From an uncultured Lachnospiraceae bacterium (GTDB taxonomy: Bacteria > Bacillota > Clostridia > Lachnospirales > Lachnospiraceae), in assembly GCA_910588815.1 (NCBI GenBank), contig CAJUQY010000003.1, positions 48,055 to 112,054 on the forward strand: a stretch of 64,000 nucleotides of DNA. The letters run 5' to 3'. Of the stretch, positions 45,922-53,852 are shown one piece after another (the first letter of the stretch is position 1; each line of letters begins with the position of its first letter). The position numbers and the translations under genes are program-made. The notes under the pieces are model-generated. The model was not told where the DNA came from. It saw only the letters and a program-made list of their open reading frames with translations, and did no database searches.

Positions 45922-48226
45922 CGCTATAGCATTCTTTCTGGGAATGACCTTGTTTATTGAGGGTCTTCTTTCCGCCGTTTATCTCACGGTCTCCTCGGGA
46001 GGCACAGTCCTCGACTGGCATAAAAGCTACCAGGAAACGGAAGCCTTCCGCAATTATATGGCCAATTATCTGGAAGTCTTCCTGGGCGTGGCAACCGGCG
46101 GAAAGGGCTGGAAATATTACGGCCTGTCTGAGCAGTACGGGGACAGCGTCTACAGAGGCTATGAGGAAGAGGACATACTGGAATATTACGATGTTCTCTG
46201 CGGAACCGGCGACATCGCCGTCCAGGAGGAAGCGGTGGCCGGAGAAGACTGGGAATCCTGGTTTCAGTCTCAGGAAGAGGCGTGGGAAGCAGATGCCTCC
46301 GGGGGAACAGCCGCCTCCGTCCCCCAGGTTGAGCTTCCGAATTCCAGCTGGCGGGACAACTATCAGGACGGCGCCTGGTCCAGCGCTTCAGAGAAAACTT
46401 TCATGAAAGACATCGCCGGGAATAAAAACCTCCGTTATGCCATTGTCTATCAGAATAAGCTGCTTTATACCAACATCGACAGCCTGGAGGGACAGACAGG
46501 GACTCTCTGGAATAATCTGGACTTCGAGGAATCCCTTCCCCAGGAAGAGTATAATTTTACCTTATGGTTCAACAAGGACAATGACAGCAAAACGCGGATC
46601 TTTCACAACGGGGCGGAGCTGGAAATCTACGGAAACGGCATGTACTCCCCCGACAAGCAGTGGTTTGTACCTGGCTACACTAATTTTAATGTAGATAAAG
46701 CCACCGGGGACGCTGTCATTTTCCTGGCCGCTGCCAGGGAGCCCAAGCTTTATGTGTCCGGAAATTATTCCGAGTACGGAACAAACCAGTACAGCGGGCG
46801 TCTCTATTCCATCTACAAAAATCTGCTGGATGTGCAAAAGCAATTTAGAAAGGCCTGTATCCTGCTCGGTGTTTCCCTCCTGTTTCTGATTCCTGCCTTT
46901 TTCTTACGAAAACAACGGCGTCTGGCGAAGGCGTCCATCGGCCGCCTGACGGGAAAGCTCTGGCTGGAATTCAAGGTTCTCCTGTTCCTTGTTCTTCCGC
47001 TGTCCGTTCTTCTCTATGGCGCAGGAAGAGACTTTTCGGAGCTCTCGCTCCTGGCCGTCCTCTGCTTCTGGCTTCTTTACCTGGGCGTTCTGGACCGGAA
47101 AGCCAACAGAGGGGCACAGAAAAAACCGTTGGTCACCGGTCTTCGCTCCAAAGATCTGCAAGGGCCCATCCAGAAGCGCATGGTCAGCCGCTATCGCCTG
47201 ACCATGGCCATCTGGCTGGTGGTACCGGTACTTTTCCTCCTGGCATTATTTTTGCCGTCACGGGGATATTTGAGGTGGGCACTCTCCAACCGTCCGCTCC
47301 CCTTCGTTCTCTTCGTCCTGGCCTACCTGGGGCTTTCGGCTGTCAGCGTCTTATACCTGAAGAGAAATCGCCGCCTGGCCGAAGATCTGGGTGTCTTCTT
47401 CCATCAGGTGGATGCCGTCCGGGGGGGAGACCTGACCGAACCGCTCACGCTTCCGGCAGACTCGGAGCTCTCGGAAGCTGCGGACAGCCTCAACGAGATC
47501 CAGCATGGCCTGGAAACCGCTCTCCATGAAAAACTGCGCAGCGAGCAGATGAAAGTCGAGCTGGTCACCAACGTGTCCCACGACATTAAGACTCCCCTCA
47601 CCTCCATTATCAGCTATGTGGAGCTTTTAAAGCAGGAGGAAGAGCTTCCGGAGCATGTAAAAGAGTTCATTCAGATTCTTGGGGAAAAGTCTGAACGGTT
47701 AAAGGCCATCGTACAGGACGTGTTCGAAGTCAGCAAGGCCGCCTCCGGGCAGCTTCCCATTGAGCCGGAAAAGCTGGATCTGAAAAAGCTTTTGCAGCAA
47801 ACCCTGGCGGATATGGATACGCAGATCTCCCAGAGCCGGCTTTTCATGAAGCTCTCGATTCCGGAGGACGCAGTCTTTGTCTTTGCGGACGGAAAACGGC
47901 TCTACCGTGTCTTCCAGAACCTGATTCAAAATGCACTGACCTATTCTCTGGAAGGCTCCCGTGTCTTCCTGACCTTGAAAACGGAGGAGGATGTGGCTCT
48001 GGTGGCCATCCGCAATATCTCCGCCGGCGAGCTCAATGAAACCATGGATTTTTCCGAGCGTTTTGTCCGCGGAGACGCAAGCCGCAGCGACGGCGGCAGC
48101 GGCCTGGGGCTCTCCATCGCCAAGAGCTTCACGGAGGCCTGCGGCGGAACCCTGCGAATTTCCGTGGACGCCGATCTCTTTACCGTGACCGTCGCTTTCC
48201 CGATCTGCCGCTCCTCCGAGCCCTAA
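45884..48226 (+). CDS. Sensor histidine kinase with large extracytoplasmic domain and multi-helix membrane block
   Basis: 780 aa from a TTG start at 45884, needed to keep the first helix (LIFSAIAFFLGMTLFIEGLL). An extracytoplasmic region of about 280 residues follows, then about five helices (about 320-490), a HAMP-like stretch, HisKA with VSHDIKTPLTSIISY (phosphorylated His), N-box FQNLIQNALTYS and G-box GGSGLGLSIAKSF. The input domain was not recognised; it has many Trp/Tyr and acidic residues. Its end overlaps the convergent polymerase gene by 47 nt. Confidence 0.9.
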   Translation: MDTKWKKSKLIFSAIAFFLGMTLFIEGLLSAVYLTVSSGGTVLDWHKSYQETEAFRNYMANYLEVFLGVATGGKGWKYYGLSEQYGDSVYRGYEEEDILEYYDVLCGTGDIAVQEEAVAGEDWESWFQSQEEAWEADASGGTAASVPQVELPNSSWRDNYQDGAWSSASEKTFMKDIAGNKNLRYAIVYQNKLLYTNIDSLEGQTGTLWNNLDFEESLPQEEYNFTLWFNKDNDSKTRIFHNGAELEIYGNGMYSPDKQWFVPGYTNFNVDKATGDAVIFLAAAREPKLYVSGNYSEYGTNQYSGRLYSIYKNLLDVQKQFRKACILLGVSLLFLIPAFFLRKQRRLAKASIGRLTGKLWLEFKVLLFLVLPLSVLLYGAGRDFSELSLLAVLCFWLLYLGVLDRKANRGAQKKPLVTGLRSKDLQGPIQKRMVSRYRLTMAIWLVVPVLFLLALFLPSRGYLRWALSNRPLPFVLFVLAYLGLSAVSVLYLKRNRRLAEDLGVFFHQVDAVRGGDLTEPLTLPADSELSEAADSLNEIQHGLETALHEKLRSEQMKVELVTNVSHDIKTPLTSIISYVELLKQEEELPEHVKEFIQILGEKSERLKAIVQDVFEVSKAASGQLPIEPEKLDLKKLLQQTLADMDTQISQSRLFMKLSIPEDAVFVFADGKRLYRVFQNLIQNALTYSLEGSRVFLTLKTEEDVALVAIRNISAGELNETMDFSERFVRGDASRSDGGSGLGLSIAKSFTEACGGTLRISVDADLFTVTVAFPICRSSEP

Positions 48227-49544
48227 AAGTCCCGGAGGCCGGAAGCCCGGCCCACCCCACATAGAGGTACATGATCTCGGTGAGCGCCAGCCAAAACCAG
48301 GTGGTGGGATTGCTGAACCAGGTGGTGAAAAAAGAGAACACCAAGTACATGGCGATCTGGGCGTAGAACAAAAGTGCCACCGGATTTTTCCCCCGCTCCC
48401 AAAGAGCGTCTGCCTTTTTGCAGGCTGCGCCCAAAAGAATCCCGAAGAGAAGCACGCCAGCCAGGCCGAAATCATAGTAGGCGTCATAGATCAAGGTCAC
48501 CGTGGTGAGCTCTGTCTTGGTGATATAAATCGGAAAGCTCACAAGCTCCGGCTTTATGAACTTGAGGCCCGTCAGGGCGAATACAGGGAACAGCTGGCGC
48601 AGTCCCAGAGTATGGGCCGGAAGTTCCTTCACCAGACAGTTAAAATTATCGTAATTGTTGGCCACGTACATGTAGGGCTGGGTGATGAAGATGGGCGTGG
48701 CCGCATTTTTCATCTCAAAGATGCCGTTCAGATATGCCACATCATGGTTTCTGGCTATGGTCAGCCCCACATAGACAGGCACCAGCATGGCCAGCACGAA
48801 AAATACATACCGAAGCCTGAGCCCCGGCCAGCAGACGACGGCCACGCAGACAGAAAGCAGCACTGCCAGCATCAGCTGAAACCTGGACACGCAGAGAATG
48901 GGAACTGCCAGGGCTGCCAGTGAGCAGAGCCCCAGACGAAGCCATTCCCGGCGGGAAAGCTTCCCCCGCACCTTCCGGTAAAGCACACTGAGAGGCAATA
49001 CAAAGATACTGCTGACCGTAAAATAGTGAACACCGGACAGGTGAAAATAAGAATAGGCATGAGGCTTATCGGAAAACAGCGGCACCTCCTTTAACACCGC
49101 CGCCTCCAGCAAAAAGCCGGCGGCGGAAACAAGGAGAACCGCGTAGATGCAGTGGAGCAGGCGCCTGGACATCTGCTCCCGGCCGATCTCCTGCCGCTCA
49201 ACATACCTTCTTTTTGCGCTCCGCTTTATCTCCAAAGCTACCGTGGATTCATACCCAAGAATAAAGGCCGGGTACACCAGCACAAAAGAGAGCCAGGTGA
49301 CAAGCTCCCAATCCCCTGCCAGCTTGGAAAGCTTCATGGCCGACAGTCCCATACCCCCGGTCCAAAACAGGGCAAAAACCGCTTCCAGCTGAAGCAATTT
49401 CTTTTCCTTCCGATAATAATACAAATATTCACAGACAGCCAGGAGGATAAAAAGAAAACCGGAAAACAGATATTCTCCGGTTTCTGCCAAAAGGGCCGCC
49501 AAGGAACAGACAACAAGATGGACCGCCACATGGACGGCCGTCAT
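48180..49544 (-). CDS. O-antigen-polymerase-like multi-pass membrane protein (Wzy type)
   Basis: 454 aa from the ATG at 49544; a GTG two codons earlier overlaps the HPr stop but is too close to the GGGAG site. About 12 helices with a large periplasmic-type loop (TIARNHDVAYLNGIFEMKNA...YDNFNCLVKELP), the usual layout of oligosaccharide repeat-unit polymerases. Wzy proteins are poorly conserved, so this rests on topology. It would polymerise units delivered by a Wzx flippase. It ends in a short very basic tail (RARRSGRSGKRRSR) that lies inside the kinase overlap. Confidence 0.65.
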   Translation of the reverse strand: MTAVHVAVHLVVCSLAALLAETGEYLFSGFLFILLAVCEYLYYYRKEKKLLQLEAVFALFWTGGMGLSAMKLSKLAGDWELVTWLSFVLVYPAFILGYESTVALEIKRSAKRRYVERQEIGREQMSRRLLHCIYAVLLVSAAGFLLEAAVLKEVPLFSDKPHAYSYFHLSGVHYFTVSSIFVLPLSVLYRKVRGKLSRREWLRLGLCSLAALAVPILCVSRFQLMLAVLLSVCVAVVCWPGLRLRYVFFVLAMLVPVYVGLTIARNHDVAYLNGIFEMKNAATPIFITQPYMYVANNYDNFNCLVKELPAHTLGLRQLFPVFALTGLKFIKPELVSFPIYITKTELTTVTLIYDAYYDFGLAGVLLFGILLGAACKKADALWERGKNPVALLFYAQIAMYLVFSFFTTWFSNPTTWFWLALTEIMYLYVGWAGLPASGTFRARRSGRSGKRRSR

Positions 49545-49546
49545 CT

Positions 49547-49810
49547 TCACTCTCCCAGGCCATTTTTCACAATCGTGACGATGGCCTCAAGGGCTTCCTT
49601 CTCATCAGGTCCCTCACAAATAAACTCCAGTTCATCACCGGTTTTGATGCAAGCCCCCAACACGCTGAGCACGCTCTTTGCATTTGCAGTAATATTCTCA
49701 AAGCGGAATGTGATGGACGAAGCGTAGTTCATCGCCTCCTTGCACAGCACTCCGGCCGGGCGCAAATGCAGCCCGGTAGGGTTTTTGATAACCACCTTCT
49801 CGCTAACCAT
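49547..49810 (-). CDS. HPr family phosphocarrier protein
   Basis: 87 aa. IKNPTGLHLRPAGVL carries the PEP-dependent phosphorylation site His15, and ANAKSVLSVLGA the regulatory Ser46 region. Both are kept, so it is HPr-like and not Crh (which lacks His15). It would transfer phosphate from enzyme I to PTS permeases and, as HPr-Ser-P, take part in CcpA control. AAGGAGG precedes the ATG. 32 nt after cdaR, and overlapping or abutting the polymerase gene: an unusual place for HPr. Confidence 0.9.
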   Translation of the reverse strand: MVSEKVVIKNPTGLHLRPAGVLCKEAMNYASSITFRFENITANAKSVLSVLGACIKTGDELEFICEGPDEKEALEAIVTIVKNGLGE

Positions 49811-49842
49811 TAGGTATCCTCCTTTTCTCGCTTTCGTACTCT

Positions 49843-51270
49843 CTATCTGCTCTCTAAAGAACTTTCGGCTTCAGAACTTTCCGGTTCGGCAACTGTAGCA
49901 GATACGCTCTCCGAGGGGCCGTCCCCTTCGGACGTCTCTCCGCTCCCGCCGGAGGTTTCCTCCGTGCTGTCATTCTCTGAAGGCCTCTCCTCCGAAGAGG
50001 ATTCTTCGCTCTCCGGCCTCGTGACAATCACCCGGACAGTCCCGGCAGACACCTCAAAGTAGTCTCTGTATTTCTCCGGAAGCTCAATAACCGGCTCACA
50101 AGAATAGCTGCCCGGCTCTCCATACTCTTCCACATCCAAAATCACGGTAATATCACCGGCAGTCACTTGCTCAATATCTTCCGACAGGCCCCTCAGGCTG
50201 ACGGTAATGCCGTTATCCTCGCCAAACCGATACTCCAGTCCATCTGACATTCCGAGAAGCCGTATCTGGCTCCTGCCAATGTAAAAGCTCTTCTGTTCCA
50301 GCTTATCGATCTGATATGTCACCTTGATGGTCTCCGGCTGTCCCTCTGCCACCTCGAGCCCCTTCGGCAGATAATCCTGAATCTGATAGGTCTTTGTAAC
50401 GTTCTCTCCCACACCCGTGAGATCCTCCTCAATGGTCAACTTGGCAAAATCGGCAATCTGAGATCTGGGACCCGTCACCAAAATCGTCTGGGGCTCACAG
50501 GTATAATTGATATACTTACAGCCATCGGCCACGGCATCCTGTCCGATCACCTGAATGTCCACGCTGATCTGATTGGTCTTCACCACCCCCAACGTAACTT
50601 CCGCCTCTGTCACATTCAGCGAAATTCTGGAGTCGGAAAGCTCCAACTCATCCCTGCCTTCCTCGTCTGTATAGAGCTTCACCTGCCCGACTTCCTGAAC
50701 ATTGTCTGTGGCGCCGCTCACATCGACCTCAATACCCGCATGGTCAATCTTCCTCATGACAGACTCCGGCGCCGTCACACGGACATTCCCCGGCAATACC
50801 GTGCTTCCGCTGAAGGTATAGGTGTCCTCCAAGGTTCCCACCGGAATCACCCGGATCTCAAAAGCCTTCGTCTCCATGCTTTCCACGTCCACCTGGACAC
50901 TTCTGGTAATCTGTGTCCACGAACGGATCAGTCCCTTATTGTTTACCACTTCTATGTTGACCGCCACAGAGCTGGTGGCCCCATAAATCTCATTCAGATC
51001 GATAGATGCCTCAAAATCATCTGCGGAAATCTTTCTCCTGTCCTGTCTCCTCGCAGTAACCTCCACACTGACAGTCTTATCTCCCGGCAGTTCATAAGTC
51101 AGATTATTGTCCGTAATCGCCGACTTTTCATTGACCACCCGGATGGGGATCCCACTGATCGTAAAAGTGTCTGTCGGGTTGTCAATATTGATCACAACTC
51201 CCCACAAAAGTACGGCAGCAATCCCCGAAATAATCTTTAAAAACAGATTATTTGTCAGTATTTTTTTCAT
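49843..51270 (-). CDS. cdaR: CdaA regulator with YbbR domains
   Basis: 475 aa. One N-terminal helix (NNLFLKIISGIAAVLLWGVV), then about four YbbR repeats outside the membrane (VEVTARRQDRRKISADDF, VTAPESVMRKIDHAGIEVDV, VTGPRSQIADFAKLTIEEDL), then an acidic Ser/Glu tail from about 425. CdaR binds the membrane part of CdaA and modulates c-di-AMP synthesis. Overlaps cdaA by 23 nt. Confidence 0.92.
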   Translation of the reverse strand: MKKILTNNLFLKIISGIAAVLLWGVVINIDNPTDTFTISGIPIRVVNEKSAITDNNLTYELPGDKTVSVEVTARRQDRRKISADDFEASIDLNEIYGATSSVAVNIEVVNNKGLIRSWTQITRSVQVDVESMETKAFEIRVIPVGTLEDTYTFSGSTVLPGNVRVTAPESVMRKIDHAGIEVDVSGATDNVQEVGQVKLYTDEEGRDELELSDSRISLNVTEAEVTLGVVKTNQISVDIQVIGQDAVADGCKYINYTCEPQTILVTGPRSQIADFAKLTIEEDLTGVGENVTKTYQIQDYLPKGLEVAEGQPETIKVTYQIDKLEQKSFYIGRSQIRLLGMSDGLEYRFGEDNGITVSLRGLSEDIEQVTAGDITVILDVEEYGEPGSYSCEPVIELPEKYRDYFEVSAGTVRVIVTRPESEESSSEERPSENDSTEETSGGSGETSEGDGPSESVSATVAEPESSEAESSLESR

Positions 51271-52138
51271 CCCTCTGCCATCCTTTCAAAAGCTTCAGTT
51301 TGCGCCCTCTGCTGCTCTCCTTCTCCGCGATCAGACGTTTCAGTTCCTCCTTGAGAGCCTCCCTGTCCAGTTCCCGTTTCAGCGTCCCCTCAAAGGCTAC
51401 AGAAACATTCCCGGTCTCCTCTGAAACAATAACCGTAATACTGTCGCTGGCCTCGCTGACCCCCACGCCGGCCCGATGCCTGGTTCCGAGTTCCTTGCTG
51501 ATCTTCATGTTGTCAGAAAGCGGCAGATAGCAGGTAGCTGCCGCCACCCGGTTCCCCCGCACAATCACTGCGCCGTCGTGAAGGGGGGTATTATGCTCGA
51601 AAATATTCAAAAGCAGCTGACTGGTAACCACGCCGTCCACTTCAATGCCAGTCCGCTCATATTCCGCAAGGGGGGTCGTCCGCTCAATGACAATTAACGC
51701 CCCTGTCTTCACCTTGCTCATCTCAAAGGTCGCCTTTATAATCTCATTCATGGTCTTATCCGTAAAGCGGTTCTCCACAACCTTCCCACTGTCCGACACC
51801 AGAAAGGTCAGCATCCGCTTCTGCCCCAGCTGCTCCAGGGCACGCCTCAGCTCCGGCTGGAAAATAATTACGATAGAGATAATCCCCACATTGACCGCCT
51901 TGCTGGCCAGCCAGAGAATGGTATTCATGTGGAACAGGTAAGCAACCAAAATAAATGCCAGAAGGACAACAATACCCTTTAAAAGCGCCCAGGCCCTTGT
52001 ACTTTTAATCCAAAGCATGACATTATACAGAAGTACCGCAATGATCATCATCTCGATCACATCGGTGATTCTGATTTCAGGGATGCTCTGAACCAGATAC
52101 GTTTTCATTCCCTCAAAGATTCTTGTTATGAGTTCCAT
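51248..52138 (-). CDS. cdaA: Diadenylate cyclase
   Basis: 296 aa. Three N-terminal helices (about 15-75), DAC domain with LHDGAVIVRGNRV (DGA) and GTRHRAGVGVSEA (RHR), both intact. It makes c-di-AMP from two ATP, controlling potassium and osmolyte balance and indirectly wall stress. Overlaps the upstream membrane-protein gene by 26 nt. The usual glmM partner is not downstream here; HPr and a Wzy-like gene follow instead. Confidence 0.95.
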   Translation of the reverse strand: MELITRIFEGMKTYLVQSIPEIRITDVIEMMIIAVLLYNVMLWIKSTRAWALLKGIVVLLAFILVAYLFHMNTILWLASKAVNVGIISIVIIFQPELRRALEQLGQKRMLTFLVSDSGKVVENRFTDKTMNEIIKATFEMSKVKTGALIVIERTTPLAEYERTGIEVDGVVTSQLLLNIFEHNTPLHDGAVIVRGNRVAAATCYLPLSDNMKISKELGTRHRAGVGVSEASDSITVIVSEETGNVSVAFEGTLKRELDREALKEELKRLIAEKESSRGRKLKLLKGWQRDEKNTDK

Positions 52139-53231
52139 CCTGCCCTTCCCCGTTCTCTGTCATTTTACCCGCTTTTTTCTCCGTTTCCTTTTTGAACAGA
52201 ACCCTGGTCTGCTCCAGATCTTTTCTGGAGCTGAAAAGCTCTGCCGTGTTGCTGAGCTCCTGGCGCAGTCCCATGAGTTCCCTTTCCACGCTCTTATCAT
52301 AGGAAGTCTTCGCATTGATCTTCGTCACCGTTACCTCCGGCTGAGTCACGGCAACCTTCGGCACCGCCTTGACATAGTAATAATAATCGTCGTCTTCAAA
52401 CTGTACATGCTCTGTCCGGGAATAATCGAGATGGAATACAAAAAACTCCAAAACCAGCCCGCAGACGGCCGCCGCCACAGCCCCGATAATCAATGTACTC
52501 ACCGGAAAGCTGACATTCGCAATAAACATCCCCGCAAAAAGCAGGGCCACATTGGCCACCGTCCCCACCCCGATGGCAATTTCCCAGGCGTGGTTCACCG
52601 ACAGACGCCGGATAAAGTAAATCACCAAAAGAGTGAGGGCACAGGCCGTCACCATAACCCACATCTCTTTGTTCTGCAAAATACCGTTGATCATCTGTGT
52701 ATACCGCCCCGGCATGGAAAGGGAGCCATTCGATGCCAGTACCCCCACATTCTCCCTGACGTATTTCAACATATAGTAGACAATAATACCGAAGCTGACC
52801 GGGAGTACGCTGAAAACCGAACCGACAAGCCCCATGACCAGCGGAACTGCCAGAGGGAGCCTGCACAGAAAGAGCAGCGGCACCAAAATCAGCAAAACAC
52901 TGTCCCCCGGCTGAAATACGTAATACAGGCAGAAAAACAACACAAAGACAGCCGCCGTCACAAAAAGCACCTCCAGCGACACCGCATACATATGCAAAAG
53001 GACGAGAAGCCCTGCCAATACCACCATAAAACTATTCGGCAAAAAAGCACAAATGACCGCCGCGCACGCGGCCATCCAGTCTCGATTCACCCGCTCCATA
53101 TAGCCGAGGCTCCGGCTGATCGTAAGAAAGGCCGCAATAGCCAGTACAAACCGAAGCGCCCATATTATATACACGCCAAAACGGGCGTAGAATGTCTTGA
53201 TCCGCTCACGCAGAACCAGAAGGGTTGTCAT
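52113..53231 (-). CDS. Conserved membrane protein of unknown function upstream of cdaA
   Basis: 372 aa. About nine to ten helices in residues 15-270, then a cytosolic tail with a Tyr/Asp patch (FEDDDYYYYVKAVPKV) and a Glu/Lys-rich, probably coiled-coil segment (ELMGLRQELSNTAELFSSRK). Not recognised as a named family. GGAGGAATT lies before the ATG. Overlaps the gene upstream by 26 nt and cdaA by 26 nt, which ties it to c-di-AMP synthesis, possibly as a membrane sensor or partner (inference). Confidence 0.7.
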   Translation of the reverse strand: MTTLLVLRERIKTFYARFGVYIIWALRFVLAIAAFLTISRSLGYMERVNRDWMAACAAVICAFLPNSFMVVLAGLLVLLHMYAVSLEVLFVTAAVFVLFFCLYYVFQPGDSVLLILVPLLFLCRLPLAVPLVMGLVGSVFSVLPVSFGIIVYYMLKYVRENVGVLASNGSLSMPGRYTQMINGILQNKEMWVMVTACALTLLVIYFIRRLSVNHAWEIAIGVGTVANVALLFAGMFIANVSFPVSTLIIGAVAAAVCGLVLEFFVFHLDYSRTEHVQFEDDDYYYYVKAVPKVAVTQPEVTVTKINAKTSYDKSVERELMGLRQELSNTAELFSSRKDLEQTRVLFKKETEKKAGKMTENGEGQDGTHNKNL

Positions 53232-53655
53232 ACTTGAATTCCTCCGATTCCTTCCATACTTTTACAGATTCCTGCTCGTACAGATAGTTGATCCGTTTAA
53301 GGAGCGCCTGGTAATCCTTCACCTTCGCTCTGGCCTTTCGGTATTTCTTCCGGAAAACAAAATAAGACGCCACAAGAAAGCAGGCAAGAAGACATAAAAG
53401 AGCCACCCCGGCCCGAACTGCCATCTGTGCCAGCTCCTCAATCTGTTTCGTCGTCATAAGTGGTTCCGCGTAGTACAAAACCCACATAAGGACAAACAGC
53501 ACATATCCAAATATAAAACAAAGCGCGGAGCGAATCATCTCATAGCTGATATAATCCCCCCTGTAAAACCGGTTCAGCTTGAGCGCCCTCCGCTCCTCCT
53601 TCACCCGGAAGATCTCCGCTTTCGTCATTAGCTTCGTGCGTTCCGCATTTACCAT
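53206..53655 (-). CDS. Small membrane protein of unknown function, first gene of the cdaA operon
   Basis: 149 aa from the ATG at 53655 (GGGAG 8 nt upstream). Basic N-terminus (RTKLMTKAEIFRVKEERRALKLNRFY), two helices (about 50-75 and 88-112), then a Lys/Arg/Tyr-rich cytosolic tail (FRKKYRKARAKVKDYQALLK). Not recognised. Lies directly after a promoter and overlaps the next membrane-protein gene. Confidence 0.65.
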   Translation of the reverse strand: MVNAERTKLMTKAEIFRVKEERRALKLNRFYRGDYISYEMIRSALCFIFGYVLFVLMWVLYYAEPLMTTKQIEELAQMAVRAGVALLCLLACFLVASYFVFRKKYRKARAKVKDYQALLKRINYLYEQESVKVWKESEEFKYDNPSGSA

Positions 53656-53685
53656 TCTTCCCACTCCCTGCCAAGGTCTTATAAC

Positions 53686-53714
53686 AGTATAACATACCGC
53701 GCAGAAAATTTCGA
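53686..53714 (-). promoter_or_regulatory. Promoter of the cdaA operon
   Basis: -10 TATACT (53686-53691) with TG one base upstream (extended -10), 17-bp spacer, weak -35 TCGAAA (53709-53714). 30 nt before the first start codon. Confidence 0.6.
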
Positions 53715-53741
53715 GAAGATATTATTATTTTTCTATAAACT

Positions 53742-53771
53742 TAGGAAACGCCATGAAAACGACGTTTCCTA
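53742..53771 (-). terminator. Hairpin between pgcA and the cdaA operon
   Basis: TAGGAAACG and CGTTTCCTA form a perfect 9-bp stem with a 12-nt loop, about 80 nt after the pgcA stop. The minus-strand tail (AGTTTATAG) is only moderately T-rich, so the terminator call is tentative. Confidence 0.4.
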
Positions 53772-53852
53772 TAACTTCCGCGCCCGTATGCACACAGAAA
53801 ATAGCCGGAGGATTTCCGCCCGCCGGCCATTCCCTGTCCCTTCTTCAAAGAC

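Noticed and set aside
52128..53237. 369-codon plus-strand frame opposite the membrane protein before cdaA
   Set aside because: Very rich in His, Gln, Arg and Lys, the usual antisense of a hydrophobic protein; the minus frame has helices, a ribosome site and operon overlaps.
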